Shown here piece after piece: positions 45,316 to 53,145 of a stretch of DNA of 53,145 nucleotides (positions within the stretch are counted from its first letter, which is position 1; every line of letters starts with the position of its first letter). Source of the stretch: Acidobacteriota bacterium. GTDB taxonomy: Bacteria; Acidobacteriota; Terriglobia; Terriglobales; Acidobacteriaceae. The stretch is from contig JAFATF010000227.1 of NCBI GenBank assembly GCA_019244045.1, positions 1-53,145 on the forward strand, written 5' to 3'. The position numbers and the translations under genes were made by a program. Under the pieces are notes generated by a model that was not told the DNA's origin, did no database searches, and saw only the letters and a program-made list of their open reading frames with translations.

Positions 45316-46647
45316 TTAATCCACCAGCTTCACATCAACCGCCTGACCGACGATGTCCATCTGCTGCTGAGGTGGAGCGAGCGCGTCGGTGAGTGTACTC
45401 CAGTTTCGCAGCTCTCCGTTTTCGACTACATAGACTTGAGGCCGCCCTGAGAGCGGCTGGATTCCAGTAACGTCGCCCAGATCGCTCCCAATCACAACCT
45501 GGCCATTATTGGCGTTGTAGATCGAAAGGCATGCGCCCGTACAACCCTCGGCGCCAATAAAAACCTGGTTATCCATCGTGACCGCAATCTGATGGTGAAA
45601 ACCATCGGTGATCGAGACGGTTTTGAGCAATTGCACGCTGCCCGATGAGGTGTTGAGGATGGACAGCTTTCCGCAGGAACTCGGCTGGGCGCCGGGCGCC
45701 AGACAAGCGGCCGACCCAGCCACGTAAACGGTGTTGCCCGATGCGACGGCGTAGGTTGCACCTCCCGCCAAAGGGATGGTTGCGCCCAGGCAATTTTGCG
45801 CACACGACCCGCTCCCTTTGAAGCTCAAGGGCGTGACACTGGCTGTTGTTCCACCACATTCTGGGCCGCAACTGAAAACGTAAGCCATGCTGTTATCGGG
45901 GCTGAATGTTGCCCAGACGGGATGATCCAGATCAGAGGTGCCGGCGACGCTTGGAATGCCTGCCTGGGTGATCACCCAGTTTGGCGAAGCGCTTGTACCG
46001 ATGTTGGTCAGCGTGACTACAGTTAACAGATCGCCGAATATCAACAGGTGCACGTTGTCCGGGCTGAGAGCGAGATAACGAGCACCGGAAAAAATGTTTG
46101 GCTCCGGCGTCACGCAAGCCCCATTCTGAGGTGATGAACTGGGCGTAGGAACACAAACGGGTGATCCTAATGCCGTGTTCGTGAGATTGACGGTCTCTAC
46201 CTCGCCCGGAGCTAAGCCGGCGACCGGTGCCTCGGGCACCGCTACGAAGCCCAGGGTGGCGTCGCTGGTGGCCGCCATACTTTGCGTCGCGCCAGGTAGC
46301 ATCACCTGACCGTTCGAGGTTTCCTTCACATTGTTGACCACGTCAATTCCGTTGTTGGCGGCGTTGTAGACCATCGTCACCTGACGGTTGGCAGGAACTG
46401 CCATCAGACCTGGGGAGGGCCCGGCGCTGATAGTTGAGGCGGCCGCCAACCGGTCCAATTGCGCGTTCACAATGACTAAGCCAGCAATGGTGCTGCTGGC
46501 CGAGACATTCTGAGAGACAAAGGCACGAAACTTCAAGCCGCTTGGCGGCGTGGTGGTGCTCGAAGACCCGCCACAGGAGAGTAGTAAGGAGGCCAGGAGC
46601 ACACAACTGAGGACATCTTTAAACGCTGGAATCGGTCGTAAGATCAT
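45316..46647 (-). CDS. Beta-propeller lipoprotein
   Basis: A 443-residue protein with a lipoprotein signal: basic start, hydrophobic VLSCVLLASLLLS and lipobox LLSC-GG, with Cys25 expected to be lipidated. The mature part starts with a Ser/Thr/Pro linker, then repeated beta-strands of about 45 residues (for example RYLALSPDNVHLLIFGDL and WATFSPDNSMAYVFSCG), a YVTN-like propeller of perhaps seven blades. Enzyme residues are not visible, so a binding or scaffold role outside the inner membrane is likely. It is divergent from metH/MTHFR. No ribosome-binding site is visible at ATG 46647. Confidence 0.8.
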   Translation of the reverse strand: MILRPIPAFKDVLSCVLLASLLLSCGGSSSTTTPPSGLKFRAFVSQNVSASSTIAGLVIVNAQLDRLAAASTISAGPSPGLMAVPANRQVTMVYNAANNGIDVVNNVKETSNGQVMLPGATQSMAATSDATLGFVAVPEAPVAGLAPGEVETVNLTNTALGSPVCVPTPSSSPQNGACVTPEPNIFSGARYLALSPDNVHLLIFGDLLTVVTLTNIGTSASPNWVITQAGIPSVAGTSDLDHPVWATFSPDNSMAYVFSCGPECGGTTASVTPLSFKGSGSCAQNCLGATIPLAGGATYAVASGNTVYVAGSAACLAPGAQPSSCGKLSILNTSSGSVQLLKTVSITDGFHHQIAVTMDNQVFIGAEGCTGACLSIYNANNGQVVIGSDLGDVTGIQPLSGRPQVYVVENGELRNWSTLTDALAPPQQQMDIVGQAVDVKLVD

Positions 46648-46679
46648 GCGCGATATAGATTTAGATGCGAAGACGGTGA

Positions 46680-46688
46680 ATTATAACA
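46680..46688 (-). promoter_or_regulatory. Extended -10 promoter of the lipoprotein gene
   Basis: On the minus strand TGT directly precedes a consensus TATAAT (46685-46680), an extended -10 element. Transcription would start near 46673, 26 bases before ATG 46647. Confidence 0.55.
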
Positions 46689-46766
46689 GAGTAAAAATTG
46701 CCCCCGAGCGTAATGATGACGCTGGCCAGCGCGCAAAATATTCCCTCATCTTGTATTCTCAATCGA

Positions 46767-48623
46767 ATGGCTATCGACCTGATTGCCCGCCTTCAGACGG
46801 CTCCCCTGTTGTGCGACGGGGCTATGGGGACGCTGCTTTATGGTAAAGGCATATTTATCAATCGCTCCTATGACGAGCTTAACTTGTCTCAGCCCGACCT
46901 GATCCGCACTATTCATCATGAATACATGCAAGCAGGTGCGGACATTGTTGAAACCAACACTTTCGGGGCAAATTGGTTCCGCCTCACTCGCCACAGCCTC
47001 GCCGATCAGGTTCGTGAAATTAACCTGCAAGGCGCGCGCCTGGCGCGAGAAGCAGCCAAGAGCTTTGGCGGGTGGGCTGCGGGCTCGGTGGGGCCACTCG
47101 GTATACGCATCGAGCCTTTGGGCAAGACCTCGCTCGAGGAAGCGCGCGCTGCCTTTCGCACGCAGATTGCGGCCTTGCTAGAAGGGGGGGTGGATTTCAT
47201 CATTCTCGAGACCTTTGGTTACCTTGAAGAACTCCACCAAGCCTTGCTGGCCTCGCGCGACATAGATCCTGAGATTCCTGTGGTTGCGCAAGTCACGATC
47301 GATGAGGATGGCAACTGCCTGGATGGTTCCGTTCCCGAACAGTTCGCCAAAAAGCTCGAGTCCTGGGGCGCCGACGTCATCGGCTGCAACTGCAGCGTCG
47401 GGCCGGTAGCTATGCTGGAAGCGATTGAGCGAGTCCGAGCTGTGACTTCCCTGCCGCTGTCGGCGCAGCCTAATGCCGGAATGCCGCGTTCGGTTGAAGG
47501 CCGAAACATCTACCTATGCTCTCCGGAATACATGGCCAGTTATGCGCGCAAATTCGTGGCCGCGGGAGTTCGACTTGTGGGTGGATGTTGTGGGACTACG
47601 CCAGAACATATCCGTGTCATGAAATCAGCCCTGCGGGTGGGCGGCGCCAAGGTGCCGAAAGTTGCCACCGTCAAGCCACAGCCTACGGCGAAAGCCATCC
47701 GTATGGTCCCGTTGTCGGAACGCTCACGTTTAGGCAAAAAGCTAGCGGCGGGCGATTTTGTCACCATGGTTGAGATCGTGCCACCCAAGGGGATTGACAT
47801 CCAAAAGGAAATCGAAGGAGCGCGCTTCTTGCGGTCGGTGGGCGTCGACGGCATCAACATCCCTGATAGTCCGCGCGCCTCAGCCCGCATGAGCAATCAG
47901 GCGCTCGCCTTGCTCATTCAGAAACAAGTGGGTATTGAAGCCATTCTGCATTACACCTGCCGCGACCGTAACGTGCTCGGCATCCAATCGGACCTGCTGG
48001 GTGCTGCCGCCACCGGTATTCGAAACTTGATCTGCATTACCGGCGACCCTCCCAAAATGGGCAACTATCCCGATGCCACCGCGGTGTTCGACGTCGACGC
48101 CATTGGTCTGGTCAACATCGTTCACAACCTTAACCGGGGCCTTGATATCGGCGGAAATCCCTTGGGGGCCGGGACCAGCTTTGTCATCGGTGTCGGCGCA
48201 AATCCGGGTGTGCCCAACATCGATGAAGAGATCCGCCGGTTTGAATATAAGGTCGAGGCCGGAGCGGAATACGCTGTCACTCAGCCGGTCTTCGATCTGG
48301 GATTGCTCGAGAACTTTCTTAAGCGCATCGAGCACCACCGCATCCCCGTCGTGGCTGGCATCTGGCCGTTGGTAAGCGTCCGCAACGCGGAGTTCATGAA
48401 GAATGAGTTGAGGGTTTCTGTTCCCGATTCCATTCTGGAACGCATGAGCAAGGCTTCCAGTCCCGAGGCGGCGCGAGAGGAGGGCGTGGCCATTGCGCGC
48501 GAAATGCTCATCTCCATCGGGCATATGGTTCAAGGAGCGCAGATCAGTGCTCCTATGGGGCGGTATCGATCAGCGGTAGACGTCCTCGAGGCCTTGGGGG
48601 GGAGGGGCGCCGCCTGTGGGTAG
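46767..48623 (+). CDS. Homocysteine methyltransferase / methylenetetrahydrofolate reductase fusion
   Basis: Bifunctional one-carbon enzyme of the YitJ type. From ATG 46767 it is 618 residues. The N-terminal domain (about 1-290) is a cobalamin-independent-looking homocysteine S-methyltransferase barrel: LLCDGAMGTLLY at the start and zinc ligands Cys207 (CNCSVG) and Cys274/Cys275 (GGCCGTTPEH). The C-terminal half (about 320-600) is a FAD-dependent methylenetetrahydrofolate reductase: EIVPPKGID, LHYTCRDRN, NLICITGDPPKMG, and VTQPVFDL. It could make methyl-tetrahydrofolate and pass its methyl group to homocysteine, giving methionine. No cobalamin domain is present. An upstream in-frame ATG (46698) adds residues unlike the family. 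TATTCT lies at 46754-46759, seven bases before ATG 46767. No SAM riboswitch is seen upstream. Confidence 0.93.
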   Translation: MAIDLIARLQTAPLLCDGAMGTLLYGKGIFINRSYDELNLSQPDLIRTIHHEYMQAGADIVETNTFGANWFRLTRHSLADQVREINLQGARLAREAAKSFGGWAAGSVGPLGIRIEPLGKTSLEEARAAFRTQIAALLEGGVDFIILETFGYLEELHQALLASRDIDPEIPVVAQVTIDEDGNCLDGSVPEQFAKKLESWGADVIGCNCSVGPVAMLEAIERVRAVTSLPLSAQPNAGMPRSVEGRNIYLCSPEYMASYARKFVAAGVRLVGGCCGTTPEHIRVMKSALRVGGAKVPKVATVKPQPTAKAIRMVPLSERSRLGKKLAAGDFVTMVEIVPPKGIDIQKEIEGARFLRSVGVDGINIPDSPRASARMSNQALALLIQKQVGIEAILHYTCRDRNVLGIQSDLLGAAATGIRNLICITGDPPKMGNYPDATAVFDVDAIGLVNIVHNLNRGLDIGGNPLGAGTSFVIGVGANPGVPNIDEEIRRFEYKVEAGAEYAVTQPVFDLGLLENFLKRIEHHRIPVVAGIWPLVSVRNAEFMKNELRVSVPDSILERMSKASSPEAAREEGVAIAREMLISIGHMVQGAQISAPMGRYRSAVDVLEALGGRGAACG

Positions 48624-48739
48624 CCTGGCGAGCGACGTGCAGCCTGGACTGGGCTGCCCCGGAGGACTTCCTGTGCGCGCAAAATACCCTTGCAATTTAG
48701 CATTGAATGAGTGCATTAAGATACCTGTAGGAGTTCTCT

Positions 48740-48964
48740 GTGCCCAGATTTGAGGAATGTCTCCAGCGGCTTGAGAAGATTGTCGAGGAGCTGGAGAAAG
48801 CAGATGTGCCGCTCGAGAAGTCTCTTACCCTTTTCGAGGAAGGTGTTGCGCTCTCCAACTCTTGCCGCAAGGAGTTGGAGGAGGCGGAAGGCAAAGTAGA
48901 GATTTTGCTTAAGAGTAACGGAAAGCTTCAAGTCCAACCCTTCGAGCCCTCGGCCGACAAGTAA
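48740..48964 (+). CDS. xseB: Exodeoxyribonuclease VII small subunit
   Basis: Small, helical, 74-residue subunit that binds XseA to form the single-strand-specific exonuclease VII. The core FEECLQRLEKIVEELEKADVPLEKSLTLFEEGVAL is the full family signature (two helices). GTG 48740 has GGAG seven bases upstream. xseA is not upstream here; the gene before it is the metH/MTHFR fusion. An xseB-ispA neighbourhood is common in bacteria. Confidence 0.95.
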   Translation: MPRFEECLQRLEKIVEELEKADVPLEKSLTLFEEGVALSNSCRKELEEAEGKVEILLKSNGKLQVQPFEPSADK

Positions 48965-49366
48965 GATCAAAGTAGTTCGCCTCGTAGCTTGCTTGCCTGT
49001 GGGCCCGCTTTTCGCGCCCCTCGCGAGGCTACTCGGCAGCCCTTCCGGCGTGAGTTGCGTGAAGCCCGCCCGTCATTTCCTAGGGCAAGACCGACAACCC
49101 ACTTCCCGGCTGCGCTGGACAACTCTGACGCGACTTCCGGCCCCCCTCGGTGGTTAGCCCCTAGCTGCCCGGTTTCATTGCGGGCTTCCAAGCTAAAGTT
49201 GTCGTAGACATGGAATGGGCCAGCGGCTGAGATTAAAGCGGCGAATTGGGCTAGGTGGTCTGCACTTACCATCCTGCCGGCGAGCAACTATGGATGGTGT
49301 TTGAATGTTGGCGTTGCCGACACCTGCCGGTGCGCTTGCCGACTGGCCTGCTAGTTCGATTTCCCT
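48965..49366. other. Intergenic region between xseB and ispA
   Basis: About 400 bases without a frame or motif I can support. It contains the ispA -10 region at its right edge. No terminator hairpin with a T-run was seen. Confidence 0.45.
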
Positions 49367-49375
49367 TGCTATACT
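49367..49375 (+). promoter_or_regulatory. ispA: Extended -10 element directly before ispA
   Basis: TGC followed by TATACT (49370-49375), an extended -10 one base off consensus. It ends nine bases before ATG 49385, so transcription would start within a few bases of the ATG. No ribosome-binding site is visible. Confidence 0.5.
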
Positions 49376-49384
49376 CAAGCATTC

Positions 49385-50266
49385 ATGCTGAAGGAGACGC
49401 TTGCTGAAGGCCAGAAATTGACCGATGCGGCGCTAGAGCGTTTGCTGCCGCCCGCCCTGGCGTATCCGACTTCCATTCATCAAGCCATGCGGCACAGCGT
49501 TTTTGCGGGCGGTAAGCGTCTGCGCCCTGTTCTTTGCATGGAAGCGGCGCGGATGGTTTCAGGTCGGCTGCCTTGGGGAGTCGAGGAAGTCGGCGCTGCC
49601 CTCGAGATGCTGCACACCTACTCATTGATCCACGACGATCTTCCCGCCTTGGACAATGACGATCTGCGGCGCGGGCGCCCAACGTGCCATAAGGCGTTTG
49701 GCGAGGCCACAGCCATTTTAGCCGGCGACGCGCTGCAGACCCGTGCCTACGAGGTTCTGGCTCAAGTGCGCTGTCCGGCCGAGGCGCGGATACAAATCAT
49801 TGAGGAGATCGCCCACGGCACGGGCACCATTGGGGGCATGATCGGCGGCCAGGTGGTCGATCTTGAAGCCGAACGCAGCAGGCCCGACTTGGAGACGGTC
49901 GAATATATTCATCGCGCTAAGACCGCGGCTCTGATCACTGCCACAGTGGTGAGCGGAGCCATCTATGCGGCCGCCGACCAGCAGGCGCTCGGGTCGATCC
50001 GCTCTTTTGGACAAAAGGTTGGGCTTGCCTTTCAGATCGTGGATGATGTTCTCGACGTCACTGCGACATCGGAGCAATTGGGCAAGACCGCTGGCAAGGA
50101 CAGGGCAGCGGAAAAAGCCACCTACCCGGCGCTTTTCGGAATTGAAGAGTCGCTGCGCAGAGCTGACCAATTGGTCAGTAACGCCTGTGCCCTGCTCGAC
50201 GGCTTTGCCGAGCGCTCCCGGACGTTGCAGTGCCTGGCGCATTTTCTGGTGGAACGGAAAAAATAA
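49385..50266 (+). CDS. ispA: Farnesyl diphosphate synthase (polyprenyl synthase)
   Basis: Condenses isopentenyl and allylic diphosphates to short-chain isoprenoids, here most likely farnesyl diphosphate. In 293 residues it has the first aspartate-rich motif DDLPALDNDD (from Asp84), preceded by the chain-length region, GGKRLRPVL near residue 42, and the second motif DDVLD near 220. Length and motif spacing match bacterial FPP/GGPP synthases (IspA). The fifth residue before the first motif is Ser80, a small side chain, so the exact chain length cannot be fixed. It ends 172 bases before the fluoride riboswitch. Confidence 0.94.
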   Translation: MLKETLAEGQKLTDAALERLLPPALAYPTSIHQAMRHSVFAGGKRLRPVLCMEAARMVSGRLPWGVEEVGAALEMLHTYSLIHDDLPALDNDDLRRGRPTCHKAFGEATAILAGDALQTRAYEVLAQVRCPAEARIQIIEEIAHGTGTIGGMIGGQVVDLEAERSRPDLETVEYIHRAKTAALITATVVSGAIYAAADQQALGSIRSFGQKVGLAFQIVDDVLDVTATSEQLGKTAGKDRAAEKATYPALFGIEESLRRADQLVSNACALLDGFAERSRTLQCLAHFLVERKK

Positions 50267-50438
50267 TCGCCGTCGGCCGCTGTCAGGTTGCCGACCGGCC
50301 CAGTTTTTTGCCGCCTGCATTCCAGGATCAGCCGGTGTTTCTCGATCGCGGTTGCCGACTGGATCAAGAGCGCGATGGCGCCTTGGCCCTGATCGCCAGA
50401 ATCGCCAGCTCTTATGGTGTAATGAATTTGTCCCCCAA

Positions 50439-50492
50439 GGCGATGGAGTTCGCCAGAACCGCCTTTTTTCAGGGCTGATAACTCCTACGGAG
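50439..50492 (+). promoter_or_regulatory. Fluoride riboswitch (crcB motif)
   Basis: The sequence matches the crcB RNA consensus. Stem GGCG/CGCC (50439-50442 with 50451-50454) encloses GATGGAGTT. Then AACC, a short stem GCC/GGC around a U-rich loop (50461-50475), CTGAT and AACTCC. The pseudoknot is exact: GGAGTT (50445-50450) pairs with AACTCC (50480-50485). CTCC (50482-50485) can instead pair with GGAG (50489-50492) across a TAC loop; that GGAG is the crcB ribosome-binding site, nine bases before GTG 50502. So fluoride binding would free the site and switch on translation. This switching model is inference from base-pairing; the aptamer itself is strong. Confidence 0.93.
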
Positions 50493-50501
50493 AACTCCAT
50501 C

Positions 50502-50871
50502 GTGAACTTTATCATCATTGCCCTGGGCGCGATCCCCGGCGCAAATTCGCTATCTCATAAGCCGCTTTGCCGCAAGAATGCTCGGACCGGTCTTTCCCTA
50601 CGGCACCCTGATCATCAACATGAGCGGGAGCTTCATCGTAGGCTGGTTCATGATCTGGACCACCGAGCGCGTACTGGTCGATCCGCGCTGGCGGTTGTTC
50701 ATCGTAATCGGCTTCTGTGGTGGATTCACAACTTTTTCGAGCTACGCCTTCGAAACCGTGGCCTATTTCGAGCAGGGGCAATGGATGTTGATGGGGTCCA
50801 GCATTTTGGCCAACAATTTGCTTTCCCTGCTCGCGGCTATGGCAGGCATGGCACTGGCGCGGGTGCTGTAA
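50502..50871 (+). pseudogene. crcB: Fluoride channel CrcB (Fluc), frameshifted near its start
   Basis: Inner-membrane dimeric fluoride exporter. The first 14 codons run in frame with GTG 50502 (NFIIIALGAIPGAN), then the reading frame must shift by +1 near 50546-50551 to continue as RYLISRFAARMLGPVFPYGTL. Both halves match the family (ALGAIPGAN-SRY is a normal junction), and removal of one T, or restoration of a lost CG pair in AATTCGCTAT, mends it. The rest is complete with GFCGGFTTFSSY and four membrane segments, ending one base before DUF190. Without the shift, only a short peptide or an initiation at TTG 50518 without a site is possible. It may be a sequencing or assembly error, a recent mutation, or less likely a programmed shift. 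Confidence 0.82.
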
Positions 50872-50872
50872 A

Positions 50873-51202
50873 ATGCCAGACGCCATGGCCGTCGAAGTGA
50901 CAATTTATCTCAACGAGTCTGACCAGTGGCATCATCGGCCGTTGCACATTCAAATTCTCAACTATCTGCATACGGAAAATGTATACGCCGCGATCGTGCT
51001 GCATGCAGTGGCGGGATTCCTGGGACGCCAGCGGGTGAAAGCTTCCCACCTGGTCGATGCCGGCGGTCAGCTGCCCGTCATCATTGTCTTTATCGATACC
51101 GACGAGCATGTAAACCGTGTCCTGCCCACCTTGAAAGAAATGGCCGCGCACCGGCTGATCGTCCGCGAACAGGTGGTGCTCGAGCAGGGCAATCTGGACT
51201 GA
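50873..51202 (+). CDS. DUF190 family PII-like protein
   Basis: A 109-residue protein with a PII-like ferredoxin fold pattern: VEVTIYLNESDQWHHRPLHIQILNYL, YAAIVLHAVAGFLGR and PVIIVFIDTDEHVNRVLPTLKEM. DUF190 genes are frequently next to crcB, so a role in fluoride response or in controlling the channel is likely, but the ligand is unknown. ATG 50873 is one base after the crcB stop, and its own TGA is one base before bshB1, so translation is coupled. Confidence 0.88.
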   Translation: MPDAMAVEVTIYLNESDQWHHRPLHIQILNYLHTENVYAAIVLHAVAGFLGRQRVKASHLVDAGGQLPVIIVFIDTDEHVNRVLPTLKEMAAHRLIVREQVVLEQGNLD

Positions 51203-51203
51203 T

Positions 51204-51974
51204 ATGCCCTCCATCGACATTCTGGCAGTGGCTGCCCACCGCGATGACGTTGAGCAGACCTGCGGTGGCACACTGCTCAAGATGGCACAGCGCGGATATC
51301 GCACAGGCATCCTGGATTTGACCCAGGGCGAGATGGGGACCCGCGGTACGGCCGAGGATCGCGCCCGTGAGGCCGAGGAGGCCGCTCGCATTCTATCCGT
51401 ATCGTGGCGCGAGGCGCTCGATATTCCGGATAGCCGGGTGGAGAACACCTGGGAAAACCGGCTGAAGATTGCACGGGCAATACGGGAGACGCGGCCACGG
51501 GTGCTCATTTTGCCTTACTGGAAGGGGCGGCATCCCGATCACTATACCGCCTCGGTACTGGGCTATGAGGCCTCCTTCCTAGCCGGATTAGCAAAGCTCG
51601 AAGTGGTTTCACCTCAGCGCAATCACCCCGAAAAGGACGCAAATACTTCCCTTAGTCAGGCACCCCTGGCCCCTTATCGGCCGTACAAGATCATCTATGC
51701 CACTCTCTACTTTGACGTTCGGCCTACATTTGTGGTGGATATTACCGAGCAATTCGAAGAACGGTTTCGTTCCTTAATGGCCTACAAATCCCAATTTACC
51801 GATCAGGAAGCCGGGAGCGGCATCTTTCCCGCTGAGGCAGCGATCCGGTCGAGGGTTGAAACCACGGCGCGCTTCTATGGCCTACTGGGCGGAGTTACCT
51901 ACGCAGAACCCTTCTTGCAGAAAGAAGTAGGCTTAATCGAGGACCTCACCACCATTCCGGTCAAATCCATCTGA
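51204..51974 (+). CDS. bshB1: Bacillithiol biosynthesis deacetylase BshB1
   Basis: LmbE-type zinc deacetylase that removes acetyl from N-acetylglucosaminyl malate on the path to bacillithiol, a low-molecular-weight thiol. The 256-residue protein has the zinc ligands His12 and Asp15 (AAHRDD, where AHPDD is more usual) and His113 in GRHPDH, plus the DLTQGEMGTRG block and KYKSQFTDQE-like YKSQFTDQEAG near the C-terminus, both typical of BshB1. Other bsh genes (bshA, bshC) are not in the window. It is the third gene of the fluoride-riboswitch unit. Confidence 0.9.
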   Translation: MPSIDILAVAAHRDDVEQTCGGTLLKMAQRGYRTGILDLTQGEMGTRGTAEDRAREAEEAARILSVSWREALDIPDSRVENTWENRLKIARAIRETRPRVLILPYWKGRHPDHYTASVLGYEASFLAGLAKLEVVSPQRNHPEKDANTSLSQAPLAPYRPYKIIYATLYFDVRPTFVVDITEQFEERFRSLMAYKSQFTDQEAGSGIFPAEAAIRSRVETTARFYGLLGGVTYAEPFLQKEVGLIEDLTTIPVKSI

Positions 51975-52531
51975 ACTTCCCGTCCATTTACTGCAGTAGC
52001 TTTTACTTTCAAGGTCAGATTGGCAGGCTGAAAAGCGACGGCCCTGTCGATTTACACAATAACCAGAGCCAACGAGCAACGCTGGTAGTGAAGATCTTCT
52101 GTACCGGCATGCCCAAAGGTACCGGCGAGCTGATCGCTCGCGAATCAAGAGACAAGCGCTCAAGCATTTTGCACCCCTGAGAATGCCGCGAGTTTAGGTG
52201 ACGTGGCGGGGAGCAACTGAAACTTTCGCCTGAGAACTTTCAAAGCCCGCATCACCTGCAGGCAGCAGAATCAGCACACCAGCCTTAATCCCGCCGGCTG
52301 ACTCTGGCTGCTGAACGCGAAACCACCTCGAAGTTGACAGCCTGACGGCGGTGAAGGCCTGGCAGCTTCTTGAGCGCGCTTGGAATCTTGGGCTATTAGT
52401 CTCTTAAGTAGGCGTAGCTATTTCAAGGTGCCGACCAGCGCTCCTGCAGTGTATAGTTTTGTCCTTCGTAGAGGAAATGAAAGCGTTCGCACAGACTACC
52501 GAGTTCGGGCAGCTATACGCTAGGAGTCGCG
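51975..52531. other. Intergenic region, no gene seen
   Basis: 557 bases after bshB1. Short frames on both strands have no motif. TATAGT near 52452-52457 could be a -10 element for the next gene. No tRNA or terminator with a T-run was recognised. Confidence 0.4.
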
Positions 52532-52900
52532 GTGAAAGCTGCTGATTTTCGCCGAATCGCGTTGAGCTTCGCAGGAGCGGAAGAGGGCTCTCATATGGGT
52601 GCTCGGGACTTTCGCGTGGGCGGTCGAATTTTTGCGACGCTTGCATCGCTAGATCAGGGCTATGGCAACCTGATGTTATCGCCGGAACAGCAGGCGGATT
52701 TTGTCCGTGAATTGCCGGCAATCTTTATTCCCATTCGAGGTGGGTGGGGACGCATGGGAATGACCCACATTCGCCTCACAAGGGCGAGCGAAGATGTACT
52801 CCGTGGCGCATTGGACGCGGCTTGGAGGCGAAGACTAGAAAAGAACGCGACCGCAAAGAACGCAAGCGCAAAGAAGAAGACTAGGCGACGTCCCCGCTGA
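52532..52900 (+). CDS. MmcQ/YjbR family protein
   Basis: A 122-residue protein of the YjbR/MmcQ type, a small fold proposed to bind DNA or another ligand; function unknown. It has FRRIALSFAGAEEGSHMG, the FRVGGRIFATLASLD strand pair and the GGWGRMGMTHIRLTRAS block typical of the family. Starts at GTG 52532 with AGGAG five bases upstream. The C-terminal 30 residues are a Lys/Ala/Arg-rich tail that could help binding nucleic acid. Single gene. Confidence 0.87.
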   Translation: MKAADFRRIALSFAGAEEGSHMGARDFRVGGRIFATLASLDQGYGNLMLSPEQQADFVRELPAIFIPIRGGWGRMGMTHIRLTRASEDVLRGALDAAWRRRLEKNATAKNASAKKKTRRRPR

Positions 52901-53145
52901 CTCACAGGAGATCGTCGTCTTAAAGCGCACTACTGGTTGCCAGTTGGCTCACCTGTGGGGTCATCCGGAGAGGGTGTGGGCCAGGCGATTGCCAAACGGT
53001 TGGTGAAACGAGTAGCTTTCAAACCCATCCGACAGCGAGGGACTTCATCTTGTTTCACGGTTCGGCCGGCGGCAAAGAGATGTTGCTGCTCCCTTTCAGG
53101 CGGCCGTATCTCCCCATTCCTGCCACCCAATCTGCGCCAACCGCT
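52901..53145. other. Right edge of the window, no supportable gene
   Basis: A 66-codon minus-strand frame (52930-53130) is present, but has no motif or ribosome-binding site. The next gene lies beyond the edge. Confidence 0.4.

Noticed and set aside
49965-50900. 311-codon plus-strand frame across ispA and crcB
   Set aside because: Only the piece around 50502-50547 is real, as the frameshifted N-terminus of CrcB; the rest is out of frame with both genes.
52930-53130. 66-codon minus-strand frame at the right edge
   Set aside because: No recognisable motif or start signal; too short to support.

Overview
The window reads as a contiguous piece of a bacterial chromosome with a Gram-negative (diderm) envelope and moderately high GC. 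The gene content, not any marker gene, points to Acidobacteriota (Terriglobia-like): beta-propeller/phosphoesterase proteins, a Gly-rich TonB with a long cytoplasmic N-terminus, a PilX-type giant minor pilin, a bacillithiol deacetylase, CHAD and SixA genes, and short zinc-ribbon membrane proteins. This assignment is inference. I see no rRNA, tRNA, CRISPR array, insertion sequence or prophage.

Layout. 0.2-6.4 kb: a Tat-exported amidase (+), then nicotinate phosphoribosyltransferase and a secreted beta-propeller/phosphoesterase (both -). 6.4-18.6 kb: a phosphate and polyphosphate locus. It holds pstC-pstA-pstB-phoU (-), a divergent CHAD gene (+), a secreted GH5-like glycosidase (+), ppx/gppA (+) and a pstS-ppk1-sixA unit (-). 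Both pstC and pstS have PHO-box-like repeats at the same distance from a -10 element. 18.7-24.5 kb: murI (+), tonB (-), ileS-lspA (+). 24.8-29.8 kb: an slt-type lytic transglycosylase with a GAF-like partner (-), and an ECF sigma / zinc anti-sigma / DksA-TraR group (+). 30.6-36.3 kb: a minor-pilin operon fimT-pilV-pilW-pilX (-) ending in a strong terminator. 37-42.7 kb: an M48 metalloprotease, a non-canonical NRAMP transporter, a DUF2127 membrane protein, a DHH phosphoesterase, a zinc-ribbon membrane protein and a Fur regulator (all -). 42.8-48.6 kb: a penicillin-acylase-type Ntn hydrolase (+), a beta-propeller lipoprotein (-) and a methyltransferase/MTHFR fusion (+). 48.7-52.9 kb: xseB, ispA, then a fluoride-riboswitch-led unit crcB-DUF190-bshB1, and a YjbR/MmcQ protein (+).

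How the genes fit together. The strongest theme is phosphate homeostasis: high-affinity uptake (Pst), its PhoU brake, polyphosphate synthesis (PPK1), polyphosphate breakdown (Ppx), a polyphosphate-binding CHAD protein, a phosphohistidine phosphatase (SixA) next to PPK1, and a secreted phosphoesterase just after phoU. The second notable unit is the fluoride operon. Its aptamer is textbook-like and appears able to free or hide the crcB ribosome-binding site. crcB itself is broken by one frameshift (real or assembly error), and the bacillithiol gene bshB1 sits at the operon end with 1-nt junctions. Several starts are preceded at only 6-12 nt by a -10-like element, suggesting leaderless or very short-leader mRNAs.
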